A program made the position numbers and the translations under genes. This document shows, piece by piece, positions 8,939 through 18,216 of a DNA stretch of 51,914 nucleotides (position 1 is the first letter of the stretch; each line of letters opens with the position of its first letter). Source of the stretch: DAOTXL01 sp034434895 (GTDB lineage Bacteria > Chloroflexota > Anaerolineae > JAAYZQ01); assembly GCA_034434895.1 (NCBI GenBank), contig DAOTYI010000043.1, positions 1 through 51,914 of the forward strand, written 5' to 3'. The notes beneath the pieces were generated by a model. That model saw only the letters and a program-made list of their open reading frames with translations. It was not told where the DNA came from and did no database searches.

Positions 8939-10845
8939 TACTTCAAGGCCAGGATGAGCACCCCATCCTGCTCATAGACCGTCTCGTAAGCCGGGCTGCG
9001 GCGCAGGGTCTCGGCGTCCAGCAACGGTCCCCCCACCTGGCCGATGTAGACATGGGTGATGCCCTGGGAGCGCAAGAACTCTACCAGCTCTGGATCGTCC
9101 AGCCGGCCGGCCTCCAGGCGGCGGGCCAGGGCGTTCACCTGCTCCTGGTAATCGGGCGGGTCGGCGGCCTCCATGCTGTAGGTGGCAGGTGGCACCGTGT
9201 TGGCCCGCCCGGTCAGCAGGGGGATCCACCAGCCGGCATCGGAGCCAAAGATGTAGTGGCCCCCAAAGGAAAAGAAAGAGTTGACCAGGAAGCGGGCGTG
9301 AGGAGGCGTGTTTTCCCGGATCCAGGCCATGGCCTGCTCGTCGGCAGGGGTAACCAACTGGTAGGTGTGGTCCAGCACATCGGACCGGGCATGGGCTCCG
9401 ACCAGGCTGAGGAGTGCAGTCAAGGCCAGGGCTATTCCCTGGACCCGGTGGCGGCGGGCGGCCAGTTCCAGCCACTCGCCGGCCAGATAACCCAGCAACA
9501 TCGCCGTCGGCAGGTAGAGGCTGATGATGACCGTAAAGTTGTTGACCAGGCCGCTGTCCAGGCCCAGCCGGTACAGGTTGGCCAGAGCCAACACCAGCCC
9601 GGTCCAGAAGGCGATCAGGCTGGCCGGCGAACGGCGGACCAACGCCCAGGCCGCACCCAGCAGCGCCGGCCATACCAGCCAGCCGGGTGAAAAGTGCCAG
9701 TTGACCCGGAAGGCATTATACTGCTCGTACAGGCTGGCCGATGCCTCGCCCCGCTGATAGGCGGCCAGATTCCCCGGCAGCAGGCCGAAACCGAGCCGCC
9801 ACAGCCAGGGCATCGCCAGTGCCAGGGCGATCAGGCCTGTGCCCGCCAGGCGGAGGAAGGGCACCGACCACAGGCGGGGCGCGTGGCGGGTCACCAGCAG
9901 ACGGTAGATCAGGTAGGGTGGCAGGAAAGCCAGGTAAAAGAGGAGGATGCGATAGTGCGTCAGGCCCAGGCCGGCCACGGACAGGGCAGCCAGAGCCACC
10001 CGACCGGCGTCCCACCGCCCGGCCTCGACCGCTTCCAGCGTGAACCACAGGGCGACCGGCAGGATGGTCAGGCCGGTGAGTTGCGTATAGCGGCCCCAGT
10101 TCACGTAAAACAGGGGCATGGTCGTCAGCAGCCCGGCGACAAGCACCGCCCCGACACCGGCCCAACGCCGTCCATCACTCAGCCGCACCGCCAGCGGATA
10201 GAGGGCCAGGGCGGCCAGGGCGTTGATGAACTGGCCGACCAGCACCACCGTCCGGGGGGTAGAGTTCCCGGTCAGCCAGCCGGTGGCCCACTGGAACAGG
10301 GCTACGTCGGCATGAAAGCCAAAGTGGTAGGTAAAGGAACGCAGCGGGACATAGGGTTGCCACGATTCGAACAGGCCCCCGTTGTCCAGGATCAGTTGGG
10401 CGATCATCGTGTGCTGGTAGGAATCGCCCCAGAAGCCAACGTTGACCCCGCGCACGACCCACAGCCGCACCCAGAGGGTCAGGGTTGCCACCAGCATCAG
10501 CGCCACCAACGGTGCGTCCAGCCACGCCAGCCTCTCGCGCCCCGATCCTCTTCGCCACCAGGTCCACCAGCCCGGCCCTCGCCGCCACAGGATCACCCCG
10601 GCGCTGAGAGCCAGCATGGCCAGGATGGCTCCCGTACCGACCTGCCACCCGACCAGGTGGAGAAACAGCAGCCCGACCGGCGTCAGGGCCAGGGTCAACC
10701 CGGCAGCCAGCACAGGCCACAAAGCCACATCGGAGTGGTTGGGGACGCGGGGCCACAGCAGGCTGAGCAACGCTCCCCCCGGCAACAGAAAGAGGAACGG
10801 TGCGGCCAGCGTCGCCGCGAAAGTGCCCCAGGTGATCTCACCCAC
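8938..10845 (-). CDS. Polytopic membrane protein, GT-C glycosyltransferase-like
   Basis: A 635-residue protein with about 12 hydrophobic helices and a soluble C-terminal tail of about 130 residues. The loop after the third or fourth helix contains GFWGDSYQHTMIAQ. The acidic residue there sits where GT-C enzymes (ArnT/PMT-like) place their catalytic Asp/Glu. The tail (TPPHARFLVNSFFSFGGHYI and onward) resembles the extracytoplasmic portions of such enzymes. A role in transferring sugars from a polyprenyl-phosphate donor at the outer membrane face is plausible but not shown. The start is GTG at 10845, close to a GGAGGAG site. The TAG stop is formed by the adjoining palindrome. The gene shares its strand with the DUF2142-like and sugar-transferase genes upstream, but a 284-bp repeat-filled gap separates them. 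Confidence 0.65.
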   Translation of the reverse strand: MGEITWGTFAATLAAPFLFLLPGGALLSLLWPRVPNHSDVALWPVLAAGLTLALTPVGLLFLHLVGWQVGTGAILAMLALSAGVILWRRGPGWWTWWRRGSGRERLAWLDAPLVALMLVATLTLWVRLWVVRGVNVGFWGDSYQHTMIAQLILDNGGLFESWQPYVPLRSFTYHFGFHADVALFQWATGWLTGNSTPRTVVLVGQFINALAALALYPLAVRLSDGRRWAGVGAVLVAGLLTTMPLFYVNWGRYTQLTGLTILPVALWFTLEAVEAGRWDAGRVALAALSVAGLGLTHYRILLFYLAFLPPYLIYRLLVTRHAPRLWSVPFLRLAGTGLIALALAMPWLWRLGFGLLPGNLAAYQRGEASASLYEQYNAFRVNWHFSPGWLVWPALLGAAWALVRRSPASLIAFWTGLVLALANLYRLGLDSGLVNNFTVIISLYLPTAMLLGYLAGEWLELAARRHRVQGIALALTALLSLVGAHARSDVLDHTYQLVTPADEQAMAWIRENTPPHARFLVNSFFSFGGHYIFGSDAGWWIPLLTGRANTVPPATYSMEAADPPDYQEQVNALARRLEAGRLDDPELVEFLRSQGITHVYIGQVGGPLLDAETLRRSPAYETVYEQDGVLILALK

Positions 10846-11129
10846 AACTCCTCCCTACCTCAATGACCTGTTACCGCAGAGACGCAGAGATCCCTTGTCT
10901 TTCCTCGAAGCCTCCAAGAGCCAAGGGTGTATGACCAATTGTTGAACCATTCACCACAAAGGCACGAAGGCAAATTCTTCGTGTCTTGGTGCCTTTGTGG
11001 TCAGCCTGCCGGGTCAACGGCGTACCCCCCTGTGATCGAAGGCAAAATCGGTGTCCATCCGTCCCATCCGTGCTATCCGTGTCCCATCAGGGGTCAACCT
11101 GTTATGAACCATCCCAGACCTTCCAGGTT
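10846..11129. repeat. Intergenic repeat cluster
   Basis: No gene is visible. The interval holds a CGCAGAGACGCAGAG repeat (10874-10888; also at 14604 and 24630). It also holds a hairpin-forming palindrome at 10953-11001 (ACCACAAAGGCACGAAG against its complement) related to the interior of the MITE-like element. A run of ATCCGTG-type words lies near 11053-11090. A short ACCT/AGGT hairpin at 11117-11130 touches the stop of the next gene. Confidence 0.6.
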
Positions 11130-13028
11130 TCAAAGATAGTAGTAAGGCAGGATCACGGTCCACCAGGCCACCATATCCAGCGCCACCAGGCCCAACAGGC
11201 CCAACCAGGCAGCCTCTTTGCGCCGGTGACGCGGCAGGAGTTCGGCCAGCCCGGCGCACAGAAGCAACGCTGTGGGCACAACGGCTGTGCAGGCATAGCG
11301 GGCCGACGGCCAGAACAGGAAACGGGTGACGAACAGCGGATGGACACGCAGCACCGTCCCTCCCCAGCTCATCAGCAGGACGACGCCCAGTATCACCCCC
11401 AGACGATTCTGCCATGCCCCGGACAGACCTCCGGTTCTGAGGCGGCGCACCAGAGCCAGGCCGCTGCCGACGATGCCCAGGGCGGTGAGCAGGGCCAGCG
11501 GATAAAAGTAAGCGCCGGGCAGACTCAGATGCCCCCAGGCGAATTTCCCCCAAAAGCTTTGGAACAGCAGCCACAGTTCCGGGCCGTATACCCAGCCGGT
11601 CCGGGACCACTCGCCCAATGAGTGGACCACATGGACAATGGGCTGCCGGTACAGGCTGCCATCGCCGGCCCAGGCCCGCAGGCCGACCCACGCCCTCTCC
11701 GCCGAACCGTTGCGCACCAGATTGACCAGCGGTTGGCCGCCCCATTGCCCCGTCGTGGCCTCGGCTGTCTGGAATCGGGGGGCCAGGTGCAGGGGCCTCT
11801 CACCCTCCACCAGCACCACCCCATCCGCCTGAAGGGTCGGAGCGGCGGTCGGCTGTTGGGGCAAGAGGATGGAAATGGCCACACCAGTGGCATCGGCGCT
11901 GAGGGTGGTGGTAAAGGCGTAGAACCGCCACTCGGGTGTCACCTCAACCCGGTGCCAGACCCCGGTCCGGCCATCGTCCAGGCTGAGGATGGCGAGACCC
12001 CCTCCCCCTTCAGGCACCCGGAGCCAGGCCCCGGCGGTCACGACACGCCCCCGCAGTGCCCGGCCCTCCAGGCGGTTCAATTCCTGAAAGAGCACACGGG
12101 GATGTTCCTGACCGGCGGCCGACAGGGCCAGAACCGAACGCCCCAGCGGGGCCTCCGCAACAACACGATTGGGGGAGGTCGGCTGGTCGGTGCCGTACCA
12201 GTGGGCGGCATGTTGGCCCCAACTGCAAAGCAGAGCCACGGCCACCAGGGCCAGCAATATCGCTCCCCACCCCAGCCGGCGCCGCCACCACGGGGGCAGG
12301 TAGCCAACGCCAAGAAGCAGCAGGATGGACAGGGCCAGGCTCCCCGCCGTGCTTTTGGTGGCCAGACAGGCGGCTGCCAGAAACAGCACCACCCCGACCC
12401 GCCCTGGCGATGGCCCCCACCGCAACAACCGGGCGCTGGCCCACAGCAGCGCCGAGACCGCCGCCGCCGCACCGACATCGTTGTTCACCGCACTCATCAG
12501 ATCGGTGAAAGGCGGCAACAGAGCCACAAAGGCAGCCACGGCCACGGCCAGTCCCGGCCGGCGGGGAAAGAGCCCGGCCGTCAGCCCATAGGCCGCCGCC
12601 ACGACGACCAGGTAGAACAGCACCGATCCCAGGCGGGCCAGATATAGCTGTGTCTCCACATCCTGATGGGCGGCCAACAACTGCGGCAGGGCCAGCAGCA
12701 GGTAGTAGAGTGGCGGGTGCTCCAGTTCGCTGATGCCGATCCAGGGCGGTTCCTCGGACCAGAAGTCAAGGGCCGGGGCCCCCAGGTCTTTCCAGAAGCC
12801 GGCCGCCTGCATGGAGGAGGCGATCTCGCGCCGCATCTTCAGATCAGAATCCCCCACCTGCGGCAGGCGGCCCCGTTCGGCAATGAGCCGCACATACTCA
12901 AAATGGGTCGGCTCATCATAGTGCTGCCAGGGAGGGATGGCAGCCAGATAGAGGAGGCCCCGGATCAGCGCCAGGGCCAGGATCAAAAGCAGGGCTCCTC
13001 GCTGCCGGGCAGGGCAGGGGCCAGGCAC
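11130..13028 (-). CDS. DUF2142-like polytopic membrane protein with a large extracytoplasmic insert
   Basis: About 632 residues. The N-terminal helix is followed by PPWQHYDEPTHFEYV, which matches the PPxQxxDEPxHF pattern of DUF2142 membrane proteins, a GT-C-related family in cell-surface polysaccharide loci. About 8-10 helices follow. A hydrophilic insert of roughly 190 residues (about residues 310-500, containing LVRNGSAERAW) looks like a beta-rich, carbohydrate-binding-type module, then C-terminal helices. The frame extends upstream into the sugar-transferase gene, so the start must be TTG 13034 or GTG 13028. The AAGGGGG at about 13040-13046 fits either one. The gene begins at the stop of the sugar transferase and is surely co-transcribed. 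The substrate is unknown. Confidence 0.65.
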   Translation of the reverse strand: MPGPCPARQRGALLLILALALIRGLLYLAAIPPWQHYDEPTHFEYVRLIAERGRLPQVGDSDLKMRREIASSMQAAGFWKDLGAPALDFWSEEPPWIGISELEHPPLYYLLLALPQLLAAHQDVETQLYLARLGSVLFYLVVVAAAYGLTAGLFPRRPGLAVAVAAFVALLPPFTDLMSAVNNDVGAAAAVSALLWASARLLRWGPSPGRVGVVLFLAAACLATKSTAGSLALSILLLLGVGYLPPWWRRRLGWGAILLALVAVALLCSWGQHAAHWYGTDQPTSPNRVVAEAPLGRSVLALSAAGQEHPRVLFQELNRLEGRALRGRVVTAGAWLRVPEGGGGLAILSLDDGRTGVWHRVEVTPEWRFYAFTTTLSADATGVAISILLPQQPTAAPTLQADGVVLVEGERPLHLAPRFQTAEATTGQWGGQPLVNLVRNGSAERAWVGLRAWAGDGSLYRQPIVHVVHSLGEWSRTGWVYGPELWLLFQSFWGKFAWGHLSLPGAYFYPLALLTALGIVGSGLALVRRLRTGGLSGAWQNRLGVILGVVLLMSWGGTVLRVHPLFVTRFLFWPSARYACTAVVPTALLLCAGLAELLPRHRRKEAAWLGLLGLVALDMVAWWTVILPYYYL

Positions 13029-13030
13029 CT

Positions 13031-14425
13031 TCAATAGGCCCCCTTGCTCTTTAACACTGCGCCCACGGTATGCCACAGGATCTGGAGATCGAGCAGGAAG
13101 GAATAGTTCTGAATGTAAAAGAGGTCTTCGTCGGTGTAGAGGTGCATCGGTTTGTCGCTGCGGCCGTTCACCTGCCACCAACCGGTGATGCCCTGGGGGA
13201 CAGAGAAGCGCTGCCACTGCCACGGCTCATATTTTTCCACCAGCCAGGGCAGTTCCGGCCGTGGGCCGACCAGGCTCATCTCCCCCTTGAGGACGTTGAT
13301 GAGCTGGGGAAGCTCGTCCAGGCTGGTGCGACGGATGAACCGGCCAACGCGGGTCACGCGAGGATCGTCGGGGTGCTTGTAGAACAGCCTGCCATCCCCG
13401 CGGACGCGCACTGTTTTGAACTGTTGCTGCTCGGCACCCTGGATCATGGAGCGGAATTTATACATCCAAAAGATCTTGCCCTGCTCCCCCACCCGTTTTT
13501 GCTTAAAGATGACAGGGCCGGGCGAGTCAAGACGGACGGCGATGGCGACCAGCAACAGGACAGGGGAGAGCAGGATCAGCAGGAGGCTGCCGACGATCAG
13601 GTCGAATGCCCGCTTGATCCGCCGCTCAAAGGGATCCAGCGTCGGTTGTCGCAGGGTGATCATCGGCACGCCGGCAAACTCTTCGGCCACAGTGCGGAAC
13701 AGCGTTATCTTGATGTGGTCCGGCACAATCCGCACCCGGGCCGGCAGCGATTTCATGCCATCCAACAGGCGGAAGAAACGGTCGTAGGCCTGTACCGACA
13801 GGGCCACCACGATCTCCTCGATCCCCTCCGCTTCCACGACCCGGGCCACCTCCTCGACCCGGCCCAGCACCGGATAGCCCTCCACCTCTGTGCCGGGCGG
13901 CAGGTCGTCATCCAGAAAGCCTGCCAGCTCCAATCCGGTCCAGCGGTGGCGTTCGATCATATGCACCGTATCGCAACCGACCGGCCCGGCCCCCACGATT
14001 AACACCTTCCGCCGGTTATACCGGGGTTTGTCCACCAGCCTCAGGCCGAGCCGCACCAGAAGCCGGGAGCCGATCAGGAAAGCCAGGTCCAGGGCGTAAA
14101 AGGTGAGGATCTGGAGCCGTGAAACGTGGGGGAAGGTGAAAAAGAGCACGCCTGCCAGGGCCAGGGTAGCCAGAGTGATGACAAGAAACAGGCTCTGGGT
14201 CTCATCCACAGCACGCCGGTCGCGCGCCCGATAGAGCGGTGACAACAGCAGGGCAACGCTCCAGATCATGGCCACCAGCAGATAGACGGTCAGGCCCGGA
14301 TGTGCCTGGGAAGTGGCAAACAGCAGCGGACTCGAGACGACAGCCAGCAGCAGGGCCGATTCTGTCAGGATTAGATCCGATCCAAAGCGCAAAAGGGTCA
14401 AGTGGGCTCTGAACCGCTCCGACAT
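13031..14425 (-). CDS. Polyprenyl-phosphate sugar-1-phosphate transferase (WbaP/CpsE-type)
   Basis: A 464-residue initiating enzyme of exopolysaccharide or O-antigen synthesis that moves a sugar-1-phosphate from a nucleotide sugar to the lipid carrier. It has four N-terminal helices (about residues 15-115). A Rossmann-like CoA-binding/flavodoxin-type middle region follows ([11 protein letters not shown], about 140-260), then a membrane re-entrant helix and the C-terminal Bac_transf domain: [48 protein letters not shown] and [12 protein letters not shown]. The motifs are complete. The ATG at 14425 has an AGAAGGAAGG site. It is the first gene after a good promoter (14495-14523) and overlaps the next gene at the stop. 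Confidence 0.93.
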   Translation of the reverse strand: MSERFRAHLTLLRFGSDLILTESALLLAVVSSPLLFATSQAHPGLTVYLLVAMIWSVALLLSPLYRARDRRAVDETQSLFLVITLATLALAGVLFFTFPHVSRLQILTFYALDLAFLIGSRLLVRLGLRLVDKPRYNRRKVLIVGAGPVGCDTVHMIERHRWTGLELAGFLDDDLPPGTEVEGYPVLGRVEEVARVVEAEGIEEIVVALSVQAYDRFFRLLDGMKSLPARVRIVPDHIKITLFRTVAEEFAGVPMITLRQPTLDPFERRIKRAFDLIVGSLLLILLSPVLLLVAIAVRLDSPGPVIFKQKRVGEQGKIFWMYKFRSMIQGAEQQQFKTVRVRGDGRLFYKHPDDPRVTRVGRFIRRTSLDELPQLINVLKGEMSLVGPRPELPWLVEKYEPWQWQRFSVPQGITGWWQVNGRSDKPMHLYTDEDLFYIQNYSFLLDLQILWHTVGAVLKSKGAY

Positions 14426-14494
14426 CCTTCCTTCTCCTCTCTCCCATCACCCGGTACTGGTGGGGCAGGGCGATGGTCTCTTCTCCCGGCCCTG

Positions 14495-14523
14495 ATTATA
14501 CCCCAGCTTTCGCCAAAAGGCAA
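14495..14523 (-). promoter_or_regulatory. Sigma70-type promoter for the polysaccharide genes
   Basis: On the minus strand, TTGCCT (14518-14523), a 17-bp spacer and TATAAT (14495-14500). It is about 70 bp upstream of the sugar-transferase ATG. Confidence 0.75.
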
Positions 14524-14543
14524 TATCCGCAGATGACCATTTA

Positions 14544-14752
14544 GAGCCTGTCTGAAAAACCACCAGGGACACAGAGGGCACCCTATTTGTTGATCAGATG
14601 CATCGCAGAGACGCAGAGAACGCCGGGGAGACCACGGAAATCAGGCTGGATTTGAAGCTTCAGCCGGCCTTTTCCGCCTGAAGGCTCCACTCCCATCGCT
14701 CACAAAGACACCAAGGCTCAGAGTCAATAAATCTTTGTGCCCTGGTGGTGAC
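14544..14752. repeat. Composite of four intergenic repeats
   Basis: The 334-bp gap between 14425 and 14760 has no gene beyond the promoter. It contains one end of the MITE-like element (14544-14584), a CGCAGAGACGCAGAGAACGC repeat (14604-14623), copy B of the 38-bp repeat (14659-14696) and an inverted repeat of CACAAAGACACCAAGG with its complement (about 14702-14750). Several repeat families nested in one gap suggest it is a tolerant landing site. Confidence 0.65.
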
Positions 14753-14759
14753 CATGCGG

Positions 14760-16583
14760 TTACCACGCGCCAAAGAATTCCGCCAGGCGTGTATACAGCA
14801 CCCGCTGGTTCCTGGGCCTGACGATGCCGTGGCCCTCATCGTCAAAAGCCAGCAGTTCATACTCGACCCCGGCCTGCTCCAGCGCCTGGCGCACGACCCG
14901 CACATTTTCGGGCGTGACGTTGGGGTCCTGCAACCCCTGAACGATCAGCAACCGCCCCCGGATGTTGTGGACGGCATAGAGGGGGGAACGCTCCCGGTAA
15001 CGCTCCGGCACCTGTTCGGGCGAGCCACCCATCATCTCTTCGCTCAGCGGGCGCAGGTCAGGGCGGGTGGTCTGGTAATCCACGACCAGGTCGGTCATGC
15101 CACAGATAGGGGCTGCGGCGGCCACCACCTGGGGAGGAAAGTGGGTGATGGCCCACCAGGCCGAGTAGCCGCCATAGGAGGTGCCGGTGATGCCCACCCT
15201 GCCCGGTTCGGCGATCCCGGCAGCGATCAGCGCCTCGATTCCGGCACGGATGTCCTCCTGCTCGCGGCCGCCCCAGCCGTCGGCTTTGATCGCCTCGCGG
15301 TAGGCGCGGCTGAACCCGGTGCTGCCCCGGTAGTTGGGGTCCAGCACATGGAAACCCTGCGAGACAAAAAACTGGATCTGAGCATTGATCCGGTCCTGGC
15401 TGTGCCAGGTCGGTCCGCCGTGGACATAGACGATGGTCCCCCGTGGCTCGCCCCGGGCCCGGTAGAGCCAGCCCTGCACCTCCAGCCCGTCGGCCGAGCG
15501 CCAGCGGAAATCCTCGGCGGGGGCCAGGTCTGCTGGGCGGAGCCAGGTGCGCTCCCAGACGCAGGTCAGGCTCACCAGCGATTCCGGGTCCGCGGCCTGA
15601 AGGGAAAAGCGCACCAGATCGGCCGGTTGTTGCGAGCTGTAATAGTGCCCGACCCACTCCCCTTCGCCGACCGGAGCCAGCGGGATCAGGTTGCCGGGGA
15701 GAGGAGGCAGGGGGGTCTCCTGGCCGCTCTCCACATCCAGCAGCGAAGCCCGGACCCGGGCCTGCCGGTATTCGAGAATGACAGCCTGGCGGCTGCCGTG
15801 GGGCACATAGGCCGACTCGATGTTGCGGGCCGGGTCATCCAGCAGCCAGCGCAGTTGCCCCCCTTCCATCTCCCACACGCCGACGCGCTGGTGGGTTTCT
15901 GTCTCGGCCAGAACCAGGGCACGCTGGCCGTCGGGGAACCAGGTGGCCTGCGCCCTTTTGTCGTCGCCGACATTGATGATTTCGCGGTCCTCCCGGCCTT
16001 CGATGTCCACCAGCCACACCTGCCGGCCGGCGGGGTGCCGGTCGGCGCGGCGGTAGAGGAGATGCGTGCCCGGCTCGTTCAGCTCCGGTTCGTACCAGCA
16101 GCCGCGTTGCGGGCGGGCCAGGGGCACGCGTTGACCGCTCTCCAGGTCGTGACGGTAGAGCCAGGTCGGCTCGATCTCCCGGCCGGCGGCCTGGTCCCAG
16201 TTGGCGGCATAGACCAGCCAGCGGCCATTGGGGTGCAGTTGCCCGCCGCGCAGGAAAAAGCTGGGCGACGGCTCGGTCAGCGGCTGCATGACGCCCGGAT
16301 GGTCCAGCTCCACGCGGAAGAGTTGAGCCCGTTCATCCCCATCGCGGTCCTGAGCAACCAGCAGCGCCCGGCTATCGGGCGTCCAGGAGACGACCAGTGT
16401 GTCCTGGTCTGTGTCTGTCAGGCGGATGGGCGGGGCCGAACCGTCGGTCGGCGCGGCATAGACATCAGCCGCCGGGCCGGTGCGATACCAGGTCCAGGCG
16501 GCCCAACGGCCATCTCGTGAGATCCTGGGTTCTTCCAGTGTCGGCAGACTGAGTAAAGCCTCTAAAAAGCTGTCCCTATTCAT
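14760..16583 (-). CDS. S9 family (prolyl oligopeptidase-type) serine peptidase
   Basis: A 607-residue peptidase with an N-terminal seven-bladed propeller region (about residues 20-340) and a C-terminal alpha/beta hydrolase. The nucleophile is Ser469 in GTSYGG, with Asp553 in GLQDPNVTPE and His585 in DEGHGI. YVHGGPTWHSQDR is the typical oxyanion segment. It resembles acylaminoacyl-peptidase/dipeptidyl-peptidase-like enzymes that trim short peptides. No signal peptide is visible, so it should act in the cytoplasm on imported peptides. Two ATGs are in frame at 16589 and 16583. The AGGAGG site at 16592-16597 is only about 2 nt from the first but about 8 nt from the second, so 16583 is preferred. 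It is the last gene of the peptide operon. Confidence 0.93.
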   Translation of the reverse strand: MNRDSFLEALLSLPTLEEPRISRDGRWAAWTWYRTGPAADVYAAPTDGSAPPIRLTDTDQDTLVVSWTPDSRALLVAQDRDGDERAQLFRVELDHPGVMQPLTEPSPSFFLRGGQLHPNGRWLVYAANWDQAAGREIEPTWLYRHDLESGQRVPLARPQRGCWYEPELNEPGTHLLYRRADRHPAGRQVWLVDIEGREDREIINVGDDKRAQATWFPDGQRALVLAETETHQRVGVWEMEGGQLRWLLDDPARNIESAYVPHGSRQAVILEYRQARVRASLLDVESGQETPLPPLPGNLIPLAPVGEGEWVGHYYSSQQPADLVRFSLQAADPESLVSLTCVWERTWLRPADLAPAEDFRWRSADGLEVQGWLYRARGEPRGTIVYVHGGPTWHSQDRINAQIQFFVSQGFHVLDPNYRGSTGFSRAYREAIKADGWGGREQEDIRAGIEALIAAGIAEPGRVGITGTSYGGYSAWWAITHFPPQVVAAAAPICGMTDLVVDYQTTRPDLRPLSEEMMGGSPEQVPERYRERSPLYAVHNIRGRLLIVQGLQDPNVTPENVRVVRQALEQAGVEYELLAFDDEGHGIVRPRNQRVLYTRLAEFFGAW

Positions 16584-16585
16584 GC

Positions 16586-18190
16586 TCATCCCCTCCTGAT
16601 AGGCCGCAAGACCCGTCCTGGCCGCTCATCGGTCTGCTGGCCGTCACGCACGACAAACCGTCCGTTGACCAGCACATGGCAGATACCGGCCGGGTAGCGG
16701 TGCGGCTCGGTGAATGTGGCCCTATCGGCGATGGTCGCCGGATCCAGGACAACCAGGTCGGCAAATGCCCCTGGGCCGACCACACCCCGGTCGCGAAGGC
16801 CAACGCGGGCGGCGGGCAGGCTGGTCATCTTGCGGATCGCCTCCTCCCAGGTGAGCACACCCTGCTCCCGGACATAGCGGGCCAACACGCGGGGATAGGT
16901 GCCATAGGCACGGGGATGGGGCACCCCCTCGGCCAGAGGGCCATCGGCGGCCAAGGCCTCGGCATCGGTGATAATGGCGGTCTGGGGATGACGGAGGATA
17001 GTGGTCACGTCCTCTTCATCCATGCCAAAGTGGACCATCGTCGCCTGCGCCTCCGACTCGACGATCAGGTCGAGGGCGGTCTGCAGGGGATCGGCGCCAG
17101 CGGCAGCAGCGATCTCAGCCAGGGTGTGGCCCGCCAGTTCAGGGCGCGAGGGGTGAAACGAGAGCAGAAACTCCTCCCATGCCTGGTCCTCGGCCATGTT
17201 TTCCCAATCGGACGGGCTGCCGCTGGTGAGCATCCGGGCGATTTCGGCCCGGGTCTGGGGGTCGCGCAGGCGGGTCAGCAGCGCCGCCGTGCCCCCGGCG
17301 TGAAAGGGGGGCGGCACCAGCGCGTCCAGCGAGGTGGCCGAGGCGGTATAGGGGTATTGGTCCCACCCCAGGTCCACCCCCTCAGCACGGACGGCCTCCA
17401 GCCAGGCCAGCAACCGTTCGGCCCCGCCCCACAGGGAGCGAGCGCCCAGCTTCAGGTGAGAGATCTCCACCCGCGCCCCGGTCGCCCGCCCCACGGCGAC
17501 CGCTTCCTCCAGCGCCGCCATCAGCCCTGCTGCCTCGTTGCGCACGTGGCTGGCGTACAGCCCGCCCTGGGCGGCGGCGACCCGTGCCAGGGCAGCCAGC
17601 TCCTCATGGTCGGCGTAGGAGCCGGGGGCGTAGAACAGGCCGCTGCTCAGGCCCAGCGCCCCTTCCTCCAACGCCTGGGCAAGCAGCCGGGCCATGGCCG
17701 TCCGCTGCTGGGGTGTGGCCGGCCGGTCGGAGCCGCCAACGACAGCGTAGCGCAAGGTGCCGTGGCCGACCAGCGTGCCGAAATTCAATGCCACCCCCTG
17801 GCGCTCCAGGCGGGCCAGAAATTCGGCCATCGTCTCCCAGTCAGGCTCCAGACCCAGGCGGTTGAGAAAGACAGGCAGCTCCTCTCGCGCCTGACCCAGC
17901 AGCGGTGCAGCGGAAAAGCCACACTGACCCGAGATCTCGGTGGTGACCCCCTGGCGCACCTTGGATGCGCCGCGTCCGTCGGCCAGCAGGCTCAGCTCCG
18001 AGTGGGCATGGAGGTCCACAAAGCCAGGGGTGACGAACAGGCCGGAGAGGTCGAGCGCCTGCTGCGCTTCACGCCCACGCAACTCACCCACGGCGACGAC
18101 CCGGTCGCCGACGATGCCCAGGTCGGCGGGGCGAGCCGGAGCGCCGGTGCCATCAATCAACGTGCCGCCACAAAGAAGCAGGTCGAACAT
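16586..18190 (-). CDS. N-acyl-D-amino-acid deacylase-type amidohydrolase
   Basis: A 534-residue metal-dependent amidohydrolase of the D-aminoacylase group, expected to remove acyl or peptidyl groups from D-amino acids. It begins FDLLLCGGTLIDGTGAP, the usual small beta-domain start. Then come DLHAHSELSL (metal HxH), SGQCGFS, SHVRNEAAG and EISHLKLG (metal His). The C-terminal HRYPAGICHVLVNGRFV is the return of the beta-sandwich. The ATG at 18190 has an AGGAGGAG site about 8 nt upstream; a longer in-frame extension is not supported. Lying between the peptide transporter and the S9 peptidase, it probably handles D-residue peptides such as cell-wall fragments. That substrate is inferred from family and context. 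Confidence 0.88.
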   Translation of the reverse strand: MFDLLLCGGTLIDGTGAPARPADLGIVGDRVVAVGELRGREAQQALDLSGLFVTPGFVDLHAHSELSLLADGRGASKVRQGVTTEISGQCGFSAAPLLGQAREELPVFLNRLGLEPDWETMAEFLARLERQGVALNFGTLVGHGTLRYAVVGGSDRPATPQQRTAMARLLAQALEEGALGLSSGLFYAPGSYADHEELAALARVAAAQGGLYASHVRNEAAGLMAALEEAVAVGRATGARVEISHLKLGARSLWGGAERLLAWLEAVRAEGVDLGWDQYPYTASATSLDALVPPPFHAGGTAALLTRLRDPQTRAEIARMLTSGSPSDWENMAEDQAWEEFLLSFHPSRPELAGHTLAEIAAAAGADPLQTALDLIVESEAQATMVHFGMDEEDVTTILRHPQTAIITDAEALAADGPLAEGVPHPRAYGTYPRVLARYVREQGVLTWEEAIRKMTSLPAARVGLRDRGVVGPGAFADLVVLDPATIADRATFTEPHRYPAGICHVLVNGRFVVRDGQQTDERPGRVLRPIRRG

Positions 18191-18216
18191 GATAGAGTCT
18201 CCTCCTGGGCCGCCAT

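Noticed and set aside
11130..13223. Longer 697-residue version of the DUF2142-like protein
   Set aside because: The extra N-terminus would overlap the C-terminal coding region of the sugar transferase by almost 200 bp and reads as out-of-frame Arg/Pro-rich sequence. TTG 13034 or GTG 13028 is the realistic start.
14745..16520. 591-codon plus-strand open frame opposite the S9 peptidase
   Set aside because: It is the antisense shadow of a clear peptidase gene in GC-rich DNA. The predicted protein has no recognisable motif and is dominated by Gly, Pro and Arg.
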